Below the pieces are notes generated by a model. It worked only from the letters and a program-made list of their open reading frames with translations, did not search any database and was not told where the DNA came from. A stretch of 64,000 nt of DNA, taken from an uncultured Oscillospiraceae bacterium (lineage in GTDB: Bacteria > Bacillota > Clostridia > Oscillospirales > Acutalibacteraceae). Location: positions 1 through 64,000 of the forward strand of contig URED01000005.1 in NCBI GenBank assembly GCA_900546785.1. Reading direction: 5' to 3'. Shown here piece by piece: positions 46,444 through 54,431 of the stretch (its first letter is position 1; each line of letters starts with the position of its first letter). Made by a program: the position numbers and the translations under genes.

Positions 46444-47252
46444 ACCTTCTTTTTAAAAGAGATTTCAGCTGCCGCGGCAAACGCGAAGACACCGACCAAA
46501 AGAAACGAAACGGAAAAATAGCCTGCCTGCGGAAGCTGCGCGCCCAAAGCATAAGCGATGATACGGGGCACGGCGGAAACGAAACACACGGCGGAATATG
46601 CAAATCCGAAAAACGCAAGCGACCCGTTCGCTTTTGCATCTTCTTTTTGCGCCGCAAGTAAAAAGAAAAACAAAAGGCCGAAAATGAGCGTTATATATTT
46701 CAACGCGCTTTCCGTATCATTATAAGCGCTTTCATACTCCGTAAGCCCAAGCAAAACATGGCAAAGCGCCCAAAGAAACGGCGCAAAGCAAAGCAGCCGG
46801 AGCCTGCCGAGATCAAAGCTGCGGGAACGCGAGCAAATGCTTAAAACAATGAAATACGCGCAGCCGAGCAGCGCGAACACCGCACAGGCGATCATGGGAA
46901 CGATGCGGTTTGCAGCCGGATATGCCGTGCGCGACACATAATCATAGCAGCTGAGACACTGGTATATAAAATCACAAAACACACCCGCAGCGCCTGAAAT
47001 GCAGGGCAAAAACATACCGCTTTCCGGAGATGGACCGACTGTATCGGTCTTTCCGGAAAACAGCATGAAAGAGGACGCTGCAAAAAGAAGTACACTCGCA
47101 GCAAAACAAATATAAAAGCACAATGACAGATCATTGCTTTCGGCAGCCGGAACGGCACCGCTGAGCAAAATACACCTTATGACCGCGCCCGCAAGCACTG
47201 CAAATGCGGCAAGCACCGTTACAAAGCGCTCTTTTGAAAAAATACTTTTCAC
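46440..47252 (-). CDS. Polytopic membrane protein of unknown function
   Basis: 270 residues with seven or eight predicted membrane helices and short loops; the first helix is RFVTVLAAFAVLAGAVIRCI. Rich in Cys and Ala. No motif recognised. It overlaps citrate synthase upstream and the AEC carrier downstream by 4 nt each, so all three are translationally coupled. Confidence 0.82.
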   Translation of the reverse strand: MKSIFSKERFVTVLAAFAVLAGAVIRCILLSGAVPAAESNDLSLCFYICFAASVLLFAASSFMLFSGKTDTVGPSPESGMFLPCISGAAGVFCDFIYQCLSCYDYVSRTAYPAANRIVPMIACAVFALLGCAYFIVLSICSRSRSFDLGRLRLLCFAPFLWALCHVLLGLTEYESAYNDTESALKYITLIFGLLFFFLLAAQKEDAKANGSLAFFGFAYSAVCFVSAVPRIIAYALGAQLPQAGYFSVSFLLVGVFAFAAAAEISFKKKV

Positions 47253-48619
47253 TTTCTCTGATCCAGCGGCATATAATCTCTTCTTTGCGAAACGCTCTTG
47301 TACGCGGGGCGGATGATGCGCTTGCTGGAGGTAAGCTCTTCAAGGCGGTGCGCACACCAGCCCACAATTCTTGAACCCGCGAAAAGCGGTGTAAACAGAT
47401 CTTCCGGTATACCAAGCACTTTATAGCAAAGCCCGGAATACAGATCTACGTTGGCGCAGATCTCTTTATCATCTTTCTTTAATTCGTGCAACAGATCGGG
47501 AGTTACCTTTTCAATATTTTCAAGGGTCTTGAATTCCTTTTCAAAGCCCGCCTGATAAGCAAGCTCCCTTGCGCTGTTTTTAAGGATAACGGCGCGCGGG
47601 TCGGAAAGGGTGTATACGGCATGGCCCATGCCGTATATAAGACCGAGACCGTCTCCCGCCTCTTTATTGAGTATCTTTACAAGATAATCTTTCACCTGCG
47701 CTTCATCTGTTGAATCCGGCACGTTCTCCATTATCTCATACATCATATTGGTTGTTTTAACATTTGCACCGCCGTGGCGCGGACCTTTGAGCGAGCCTAT
47801 ACCTGCGGCAATCGCCGAATACGTGTCCGTGCCGCTGGAGGTGAGCACCCTTGTGGCAAACGTGGAGTTGTTACCGCCGCCGTGATCCGCGTGGAGCATA
47901 AGGAGGATATCAAGCAGCTTTGCCTCTTCGTCAGTATATTGTTTATCCGGCCTTGTTTGACGCAGTATGTACTGGGCGGTTGAAAGCCCGCGTTTGATGG
48001 GATGCAGAAACATCGTTTTGCCGTAAAACGCCCTTCTTTTTACCTGATAGGCAACCGTTAATATGGTTGGGAACTGCGCAATGAGCTGCAGGCTTTGGCG
48101 AAGCACGTTCTGAACCGAAATATCATCCGGATTTTCATCATAGGAATAAAGACCCAAAATACAGCGGGCAAGCTTATTCATGATATCCTTTGATGGATTT
48201 TTAATCATCATATCCTCAATAAAATCATCCGGCAGAAAGCGGCATACGTCAATCACTTCATAAAGCGAGTTGAGCTGCGCGGGGGTGGGAAGCTCGCCGA
48301 AAAGGAGGAGCCATATGACCTCTTCAAAACCGAAGCGGTTTTCCGCAACGCAGTTTTTAACGATGTCCTCTATATCGTATCCGCGGTAGGAAAGCTTGCC
48401 TTCTTTTGCAACCTTTTCGCCGTCCAGAATATAATAGCCCTCTACGGAGCAGATACGTGTAAGGCCGGCCATAACGCCGGTGCCGTCCTCATTTCTTAAA
48501 CCCCTTTTAACATGGTACCTTTCAAAATCGGAGGGGCGTATGGAATTATTTTTTTCAAGCTCGCCGCAGAGCTTTGAAATTGCTTCCATAGAAATAGGTG
48601 AAATGTATTTTGATGACAT
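47249..48619 (-). CDS. gltA: Citrate synthase
   Basis: 456 residues. Condenses acetyl-CoA and oxaloacetate to citrate. Catalytic regions are visible: HADHGGGNNSTFATRVLTSS, GMGHAVYTLSDPRAVILKN and the Asp in NVDLYSGLCYKVLGI, with the C-terminal GSRIVGWCAHRLEEL. An N-terminal extension of about 40 residues fits the larger clostridial type. GGAGTGATAAA precedes the ATG. The downstream membrane genes are coupled to it. Confidence 0.95.
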   Translation of the reverse strand: MSSKYISPISMEAISKLCGELEKNNSIRPSDFERYHVKRGLRNEDGTGVMAGLTRICSVEGYYILDGEKVAKEGKLSYRGYDIEDIVKNCVAENRFGFEEVIWLLLFGELPTPAQLNSLYEVIDVCRFLPDDFIEDMMIKNPSKDIMNKLARCILGLYSYDENPDDISVQNVLRQSLQLIAQFPTILTVAYQVKRRAFYGKTMFLHPIKRGLSTAQYILRQTRPDKQYTDEEAKLLDILLMLHADHGGGNNSTFATRVLTSSGTDTYSAIAAGIGSLKGPRHGGANVKTTNMMYEIMENVPDSTDEAQVKDYLVKILNKEAGDGLGLIYGMGHAVYTLSDPRAVILKNSARELAYQAGFEKEFKTLENIEKVTPDLLHELKKDDKEICANVDLYSGLCYKVLGIPEDLFTPLFAGSRIVGWCAHRLEELTSSKRIIRPAYKSVSQRRDYMPLDQRK

Positions 48620-48665
48620 TTTATCACTCCTTTATATCTTGAGATGTCATAAAAATCTAAGGTTT

Positions 48666-48695
48666 ATTATACAATATATTAAGATATAAAGTCAA
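48666..48695 (-). promoter_or_regulatory. sigma-A promoter of the citrate synthase operon
   Basis: Minus strand TTGACT (48695-48690), 18-bp spacer, TATAAT (48671-48666), about 50 bp before the ATG. The region overlaps the leader of the divergent small-peptide gene. Confidence 0.75.
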
Positions 48696-48707
48696 GGAGG
48701 GGTAAAA

Positions 48708-48845
48708 ATGAAGAAAGCGGCAGTGATTTTTATTGTGCTTTTTGTGCTATCGCTTGCCGTTCCCGCCGCAGCGTGCATCAACACCGGGCAGGAAAACGAC
48801 ACAAGCGAGCTTGCCACGTTGTTCAGCAGCGAAGCGCAGGCATAA
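48708..48845 (+). CDS. Small secreted peptide precursor (45 residues)
   Basis: MKKAAVIFIVLFVLSLAVPA followed by AACINTGQENDTSELATLFS and SEAQA. A textbook signal sequence: two Lys, 16 hydrophobic residues, and a cleavage site near VPAAA-C. The mature peptide of about 24 residues is acidic with one Cys. A strong AAGGAGGGG lies 5 nt before the ATG. The site is also a poor lipobox (AAAC). It lies between divergent gltA and the convergent gerC. I do not recognise a family; signalling or surface roles are possible. Confidence 0.65.
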   Translation: MKKAAVIFIVLFVLSLAVPAAACINTGQENDTSELATLFSSEAQA

Positions 48846-48874
48846 AGCGGCAAACGACGGATTGCGATACCGCG

Positions 48875-50005
48875 TCAATACCTGTTTGCGTTTTCATTCA
48901 CTTTTTCAAGTTTAAGAGAACAGTTGATCTCAAAGCGGATCTTGCCAAGCTGCTCTGCCCAGTCGGTGCTGAGAGAGCTGTATACGGACGGGCAGTCCGC
49001 CGCAAGGCGCTCGCCTATGCGCAGGCAGTCGCTTTTATTTTGAACACAGGCGGCAAAAACACTGCGGCACCTTCCCTCAAGCTCCTCTTGCGCCTGCTTA
49101 GCAACATTTTGAAGATCCTGCTGCGTCAGGCTGCCGAGATCGCCGCCTTCCAGTTCCTCAACAGAAAGCGTGGCGTTTATCTCCACGCTGTAAACAACCG
49201 TTTGATCCGCATAGCGTGTGCGCGCTTTTGTTGTGATATCCGAAAGCTTTGCCCCCGCGCTGCCGAACGGATCGCTCTCAAACTCAAAATAACACTGTTC
49301 CGATTTATCGCTCAGCAGCAGGAAGCCGAGTATCTGCTCCTGCGGCAAAACAGCGGCAAGATGCGTAGAATTAAAAACGGCGATGCCGGATACGACCGCG
49401 CTGTTCTCTGAGGCGGTCACAACGGGCAAATAGATATCCGAGGTCTTATCTTTATAAAGATTGAGCATTTCGTTCACGGTTACATAAGCCGCGAAGCCGT
49501 CATGCTCACCGTTATAAAGCAGTTCGGTAATTGCCTGAGAGGGCACCAGCGCGCCGCCGATACTGCTGGACAGCGCTTCATTGGCAGTAGAGGAAGAAAT
49601 ACACACCGCAACGTCCGGGCGCGAGTCGGGATTGCGTATCAGATAATCAAAGCAGTCTTGAAGATCGTTGCCCGCATAGTCCCAGCCGAGCACCAAAAGC
49701 TTGTTCTGCCCGAAAAAGAGCTTTTTTGACATGCCCTGACCGGCAGTCTGAACGGCGTCGGAAATATTTGCCCCGCCGCCCTGCTCGTTCATGGTTATAT
49801 TGCCGGAAAGCGCCTCCGCGCCGCTTCCCTCTTTAGAAAGATTAAGACTTTGCACGGTTACGGTAACACTGTCTTCATTACGGTCTATACCCATTCCCTC
49901 CACAACGCTGAGATCTTTCAGATTTTCGTTGCCCGCGCAGCCGCTGAACAAGATGCCTGAAAGGAAAACGCACGTGAAGATCTTAATTATGCGAGATATT
50001 TTCAC
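48875..50005 (-). CDS. gerC: Spore germination lipoprotein, Ger(x)C family
   Basis: 376 residues. The signal peptide ends in a lipobox (LFSGCAGNENLKDL, Cys23) and GMGIDRNEDSVTVTVQS is typical. This is the C subunit of a GerA-type germinant receptor in the inner spore membrane. It overlaps the B-subunit gene by 23 nt. Third gene of the gerA-gerB-gerC operon. Confidence 0.93.
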   Translation of the reverse strand: MKISRIIKIFTCVFLSGILFSGCAGNENLKDLSVVEGMGIDRNEDSVTVTVQSLNLSKEGSGAEALSGNITMNEQGGGANISDAVQTAGQGMSKKLFFGQNKLLVLGWDYAGNDLQDCFDYLIRNPDSRPDVAVCISSSTANEALSSSIGGALVPSQAITELLYNGEHDGFAAYVTVNEMLNLYKDKTSDIYLPVVTASENSAVVSGIAVFNSTHLAAVLPQEQILGFLLLSDKSEQCYFEFESDPFGSAGAKLSDITTKARTRYADQTVVYSVEINATLSVEELEGGDLGSLTQQDLQNVAKQAQEELEGRCRSVFAACVQNKSDCLRIGERLAADCPSVYSSLSTDWAEQLGKIRFEINCSLKLEKVNENANRY

Positions 50006-51029
50006 TGTTTTTCACCCTTTTGCCGAAAATGAGATAGAATAGCGGCAGAATGAAGGCAAACACCGCAAATGCAGGATAGAGCACAAGCTGCTGATTTTTA
50101 TCAAAAGCGCTTGTATATAGAAAGATAAGACTCAGTATCAGCACGCCCGCCGCACAGGCGGATATCTTTACGACCGGCCTTTTGCACGTGAAGGACAGGC
50201 CGGCACAGTAGATAAACAATGTGACCTTCAAAAAGGCGGCAAAGATCCAAAGCGAAGTATATATGACTTCCAGTCTTTCGCCCGAGCCGAGCTTTGAAAG
50301 CTGCGCCACCTCAAAAAGCGGATACGCGCTCAGAGACGCCGTATCGCCCAGGACGCCCACCGTAAACGCGATAAGCAGCGCGGCGGTGAAATAAGCCGCG
50401 ATCTGCGAAAGATAAAACGGTTTTACCGTTTTGCCGTTTATCTTGGGCGCCAGCGCAATATAAAGCACGATTTCATTTGTGCTGCAAACGGAAAAAAGCA
50501 TATTCTGTGCAACGCTGTCTATGGGATTTTGCGTTATCGGAAAAATATTCAGATAGGAAAACTCGCCGGAGCCTAAGGCGATCAACGCAACGATACTGAT
50601 CAAAGTAAGGACAAAGACCATGGAACCGAAACGCGATATCGCCTCTATACCGAGCGACGCCGCATACGCTCCGGCAAGTATCATGAGCCCGGCAAGGACG
50701 GCGATTATAGCGCTTTGGCTCAGCTCTGCGGAGGCAAACACGGCGAATTTTGACACATTTATTGCGCCGGAGAATATGAAATACAGCCCGTACAGCGCGC
50801 CCAGGATCTTATTATCAAGCACGTATTTGCCTTTTGCCACGCAAAGCACAGCGGGCAGCGCGATCACAGCCGTTACGGCAAGAGCTGCCAAAGTACTGTA
50901 AACAAGATCAAAGGAATAACGGCTTTCGAGCGCCGCGCTGCTGAATGTAAAAGCGATCACGCTGCGGCTCACGAAAAGCATAAAAAACAGATTGAGCGGC
51001 GCTGTTTTATCTCGTTTATATTTAATCAT
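49983..51029 (-). CDS. gerB: Spore germination permease, GerB family
   Basis: 348 residues, ten membrane helices, amino-acid-permease-like (APC superfamily) spore protein. PLNLFFMLFVSRSVIAFTFS start. The B subunit binds the germinant in well-studied receptors. Overlaps gerA by 8 nt and gerC by 23 nt. Confidence 0.92.
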   Translation of the reverse strand: MIKYKRDKTAPLNLFFMLFVSRSVIAFTFSSAALESRYSFDLVYSTLAALAVTAVIALPAVLCVAKGKYVLDNKILGALYGLYFIFSGAINVSKFAVFASAELSQSAIIAVLAGLMILAGAYAASLGIEAISRFGSMVFVLTLISIVALIALGSGEFSYLNIFPITQNPIDSVAQNMLFSVCSTNEIVLYIALAPKINGKTVKPFYLSQIAAYFTAALLIAFTVGVLGDTASLSAYPLFEVAQLSKLGSGERLEVIYTSLWIFAAFLKVTLFIYCAGLSFTCKRPVVKISACAAGVLILSLIFLYTSAFDKNQQLVLYPAFAVFAFILPLFYLIFGKRVKNSENISHN

Positions 51030-52479
51030 CGTCTATATCGGCACCCCTTAAATTCTGCACCCTAACGTTTCGCCTTATCAGTTTTTTCCACCCTGCGCGG
51101 TAAAACGTATCCGCAACGCTCTTCCTGCTGAACGGCGAGATCGGTGACGAATAGGGCACGCCGTAAGGATTGAGCGAAGTCACATTGACGCAGAGCGCAC
51201 ACACGCCCAGCATAACGCCGTATATCCCCGTGAATCCGCCCAAGAGTATAAATACGATCCGCAGCACGGAAATGCTTTCGTACAGCGGATAGATAACGTA
51301 AGACGCAATGGCGGTAACGGCTACAACGACCAGCATGGGCGCACCCACAAGCCCGGCGTTTACAACTGCGTCGCCGATAACGAGAGCGCCTATTATGGAA
51401 ACGGCGTGGCCTATGGTTTTAGGCAGGCGCAGACCTGCCTCCCGCATGATCTCATACAATATCAGAACCATTACCGCTTCCTGCATAAGCGAAAACGGCG
51501 TGGACGCCTCCGCCGCCGCAACCGTATACATGAGCGACGCGGGCAAAAGCTCCTGGTGATACGTTCCCACGGCTACATAGAAACCGGGGAGCAAAACAGA
51601 AATAACAAATGAAAAATATTTGAGCAGTCTGTTGAACGTGGCGTAGAACGGACGGTTATTATAATCGTCCACCGTGGAAAAAGAATCCGTAAAGAGATAC
51701 GGCACATAAACGGCGTAAGGCGATCCGTCCACAAGCACCGCCACCCTGCCCTCGCTGAGCTTTGAGCAAAGGGTATCCGGGCGCTCCGTATTGCCGACTG
51801 CCGTAAAATAGGATTTGATATCGCTGTCTAAAAATTCTGCCAGCTCGCCGTAATCGCAAAGATCGTCAACCGGTGCGCTGAGTATCCTGTTTTCCACATC
51901 CGCCACGAGGCGCATATCCGCAACGTCTTTTATATAACAAACCGCGACGGAGGTCTTGACTTCATTTCCTATCTTAAACTGCTTCATTTTTAGCTTGGGC
52001 GATTTTATCCTGCGGTGAAGCACCGCTTTATTATCGTTAAGCGTTTCCGTAAAACACTCTTTTGCGCCTTTTATATTTGATTCGTTTGACGGTTCCTCTG
52101 TTTTACGTTTTTCAAAGCCCTGTATACCCATGACCAGCGCTTTTGAAACGCCGTTTACAAACACGGCCGCAAAGCCGGAGGAAAGGTAAAAATAAACGTC
52201 ATCAAAATTTTCGCACTCGCTCATTTCGAGCGCATTTACTACCTTCAGCTTTATCTCTTCAAAAAAATCGCACGGGTTTTCGCTTTCAAAATCATGATTC
52301 AAAATAGGGCTCATGATCATCTGGGAAAGCATAAGGGAATTTATCATGCCGTCCAGCACGCATACGATACATCTTGTGCCGCAGACGTCTATCTCACGAA
52401 GCAGGAAATCAGAGCAGTCCTTATAATCCCTTTCGATTCGGTTTTTATTATCTATGATCGAAGCAAATATTTTTTCCAT
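51022..52479 (-). CDS. gerA: Spore germination protein, GerA family
   Basis: 485 residues. A soluble N domain (about 1-280, with EGRVAVLVDGSPYAVYVPYL) and a C-terminal membrane domain of about five helices (PLMQEA-type FSLMQEAVMVLILYEIMREA). A subunit of the germinant receptor that oligomerises into ion-conducting channels. First gene of the operon. A forespore sigma-G promoter is expected upstream but no clear match is seen. Confidence 0.94.
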   Translation of the reverse strand: MEKIFASIIDNKNRIERDYKDCSDFLLREIDVCGTRCIVCVLDGMINSLMLSQMIMSPILNHDFESENPCDFFEEIKLKVVNALEMSECENFDDVYFYLSSGFAAVFVNGVSKALVMGIQGFEKRKTEEPSNESNIKGAKECFTETLNDNKAVLHRRIKSPKLKMKQFKIGNEVKTSVAVCYIKDVADMRLVADVENRILSAPVDDLCDYGELAEFLDSDIKSYFTAVGNTERPDTLCSKLSEGRVAVLVDGSPYAVYVPYLFTDSFSTVDDYNNRPFYATFNRLLKYFSFVISVLLPGFYVAVGTYHQELLPASLMYTVAAAEASTPFSLMQEAVMVLILYEIMREAGLRLPKTIGHAVSIIGALVIGDAVVNAGLVGAPMLVVVAVTAIASYVIYPLYESISVLRIVFILLGGFTGIYGVMLGVCALCVNVTSLNPYGVPYSSPISPFSRKSVADTFYRAGWKKLIRRNVRVQNLRGADIDDD

Positions 52480-52556
52480 AAAATCACCAAAAAATTTCTA
52501 CAAGTATTTTTTCTATATTTGTGAAACTTATGCAAAAAATAATTGCGGTGATTCAG

Positions 52557-53231
52557 ATGAGTATAGTTTTTATAAGAGCCGTTATCATTTATGTTGCGGT
52601 AATCATAGCGCTGCGCGTTATGGGAAAAAGGCAGATCGGAGAAATGACGCCGCATGAGCTTGTTATAACGATACTGGTTTCACAGGTGGCCATCATCCCG
52701 CTGCAGGATAATTCCATGCCGCTTGCAAACATGATTATTCCGATACTGATATTCGTATCCCTGGAGATCATCGTATCCGCGCTTTCCATGAAAAGCCTTG
52801 GATTCAGAAATTTGATTCAGGGCAAGCCAATATTCGTTATAAAAAACGGAAAGCTTGACGAAAAGCAGCTGAAAAGACTTAGGCTGACCGTTGACGACCT
52901 GACGGACGCGCTGCGCGAAAAAGGATTTTTTGACATATCCGAGGTGCAGGACGCCGTTGTTGAAACGAACGGCACCGTTTCCGTTTTGCCGAAAGCCGAA
53001 TACGGCAGTGTAACGCCGAAACAGCTTAAGCTGGAGGTTGAGGAAAACTCCACGGCGGTTCCAGTCATCATAGACGGAAAACCCGTTGACGAATACTTTG
53101 GCCAAAACAAGATAAAGAAAAGCGAAATAGAACTGCTTGTGGCGGACAGCGGCAAAAGGATGGAAGATATCCTGCTGCTGACGATAGACGACTGCGGGAA
53201 AGTAAATATGATTGAAAAGAGGGACAAATAA
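52557..53231 (+). CDS. DUF421 membrane protein (YetF-like)
   Basis: 224 residues. Three N-terminal membrane helices (to about 80) with ALRVMGKRQIGEMTPHELVI, the DUF421 signature, then two cytoplasmic alpha/beta domains (GKPIFVIKNGKLDEKQLKRL). In Bacillus such proteins are linked to spore or envelope functions. ATG 52557 is chosen for the GGTG six nt upstream; in-frame ATGs at 52521 and 52530 have none. Directly abuts the next gene. Confidence 0.9.
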   Translation: MSIVFIRAVIIYVAVIIALRVMGKRQIGEMTPHELVITILVSQVAIIPLQDNSMPLANMIIPILIFVSLEIIVSALSMKSLGFRNLIQGKPIFVIKNGKLDEKQLKRLRLTVDDLTDALREKGFFDISEVQDAVVETNGTVSVLPKAEYGSVTPKQLKLEVEENSTAVPVIIDGKPVDEYFGQNKIKKSEIELLVADSGKRMEDILLLTIDDCGKVNMIEKRDK

Positions 53232-53600
53232 ATGAAACGGCTTTGGTTTTCAGCGGCGTTTATTTTAATTGCGTTTTCACTTTGCGCGTTTGAACAATTT
53301 GTGGTCTACGGCGAATGCAGGGAGATCATAGAGCGCATAGACGTTGCTATAGACGAGCATGACCTTGACACGAAAAAAGAACAATGCGCCGAGATAGAAA
53401 AACTTTGGGAAGATTTTGACCGAAAAGCTACGTACACTACCGACCACGCGATTCTGCACAGCGCGGAAATCTCTATCGGCACGCTTGGCGACCTGAACGA
53501 TCTGAACGAAGAGGATACGAACGAAGCGCTGATAGAAGCGAAAAGCGAAATATTGCAGGTATATGAGCATTCAAGAATAAATTTTTCTAATATACTGTAA
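53232..53600 (+). CDS. DUF4363 family protein
   Basis: 122 residues. One N-terminal membrane helix or signal anchor (LWFSAAFILIAFSLCAF), then a helical acidic domain (ECREIIERIDVAIDEHD...TKKEQCAEIEKLWEDFD; partial). DUF4363 genes commonly follow DUF421 genes, as here with no gap. Function unknown. Confidence 0.88.
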   Translation: MKRLWFSAAFILIAFSLCAFEQFVVYGECREIIERIDVAIDEHDLDTKKEQCAEIEKLWEDFDRKATYTTDHAILHSAEISIGTLGDLNDLNEEDTNEALIEAKSEILQVYEHSRINFSNIL

Positions 53601-53605
53601 CGAAA

Positions 53606-53640
53606 AACAACCGGGCTGCGCAGTTGCAGCCCGGTTGTTT
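53606..53640. terminator. Bidirectional terminator after DUF4363
   Basis: AACAACCGGGCTGC / GCAGCCCGGTTGTT around a 6-nt loop (53606-53619, 53626-53639). T-rich on the plus side; an A-run at 53603-53607 serves the convergent queT gene. Confidence 0.85.
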
Positions 53641-53663
53641 GCAAAATCAGAATATTAAATTTA

Positions 53664-54215
53664 TTATGCGGACAGTTTTGCCGCCGGCGAAAACAGCTTT
53701 TTATCAAGCCCGCGCTTTACGAATAGGAAGTAAAGCACCGTGCCGAGAACAAGCATCACACCAAGCTCCCCAAGGGCAACAAGACCGCCCTGCACAAGAA
53801 AATCGGCAAAGATGAAATCGCCTTCTACGAAAAATGTTTCTATCTCCCAGCCAACGATCACGCCGTTAAAAACTGCCGGCATAAGCATGGAAAGAAACGG
53901 ATAAGCTTTGAGCTTAACGTTGCGCAAAAGATACATAACAAGGGTTGCAAGCAGGGTTGCGAGAGAACCGAAGATCATATCGAGCGGCAGTCCGGAGCCG
54001 ATATTATAGATATTCGACAGCACACAACCGATGGTCAGCCCCGGTATTGCGGCGGGCGTGAACAGCGCAAAAACATTGAGCGCCTCAGACACACGAAACT
54101 GCACGGCGGCGGAAGTGGTGCCCGGCAGAAGGAAGTTTTGCGCATAGGTAAGCGCGGCGTACATTGCGGCGATCACCGCCGCCTGCACGATGAACATAAG
54201 CTTTTTGTTTTTCAT
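53664..54215 (-). CDS. queT: QueT-family queuosine precursor transporter
   Basis: 183 residues, five or six membrane helices. AALTYAQNFLLPGTTSAAVQ and FRVSEALNVFALFTPAAIPG then GCVLSNIYN are QueT signatures. An S component for an ECF transporter that imports preQ1 or a related queuosine precursor. The leader looks like a preQ1 riboswitch, which supports the role. Confidence 0.92.
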   Translation of the reverse strand: MKNKKLMFIVQAAVIAAMYAALTYAQNFLLPGTTSAAVQFRVSEALNVFALFTPAAIPGLTIGCVLSNIYNIGSGLPLDMIFGSLATLLATLVMYLLRNVKLKAYPFLSMLMPAVFNGVIVGWEIETFFVEGDFIFADFLVQGGLVALGELGVMLVLGTVLYFLFVKRGLDKKLFSPAAKLSA

Positions 54216-54292
54216 GATTCAATTTCTCCTTAGTTTTGTTTTTAGAAGCTCCGCGAATGGAACGGAACTGGTCAGGATTTTGCGAACTGACA
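54216..54292 (-). promoter_or_regulatory. Likely preQ1 riboswitch in the queT leader
   Basis: On the minus strand a stem GTCAG / CTGAC (54291-54287, 54275-54271) encloses the loop TTCGCAAAATC. Its TTCGC (54286-54282) can pair with GCGGA (54254-54250) to form a pseudoknot. An A-rich tail CTAAAAACAAAACTAAGGAG runs into the ribosome-binding site (AAGGAG at 54231-54226), as in preQ1 aptamers that hide it. Location upstream of queT fits. The class (I or III) is not decided. Confidence 0.65.
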
Positions 54293-54298
54293 GGGAGT

Positions 54299-54327
54299 AT
54301 TATATAGCAAACCGCGTCGTTTTTCAA
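54299..54327 (-). promoter_or_regulatory. sigma-A promoter of queT
   Basis: Minus strand TTGAAA (54327-54322), 17-bp spacer, TATAAT (54304-54299). Start near 54292, at the first base of the aptamer. Confidence 0.8.
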
Positions 54328-54343
54328 CAGCAAATAATAATCA

Positions 54344-54372
54344 TTGATTAGATTTTTTGTGTATGCTATACT
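54344..54372 (+). promoter_or_regulatory. sigma-A promoter of the GH2 gene
   Basis: TTGATT (54344-54349), 17-bp spacer, TATACT (54367-54372), about 60 bp before the ATG. Confidence 0.6.
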
Positions 54373-54431
54373 ATACTGGTAAAATAATAAGGCATAACTG
54401 CCTGTAAAAGCTAAGCAGAGGGGTAAAAAAA

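Noticed and set aside
52480..52556. sigma-G promoter for the ger operon
   Set aside because: GCATA with 18 nt before AAAATAC gives only a partial match to the sigma-G consensus; too weak to annotate.
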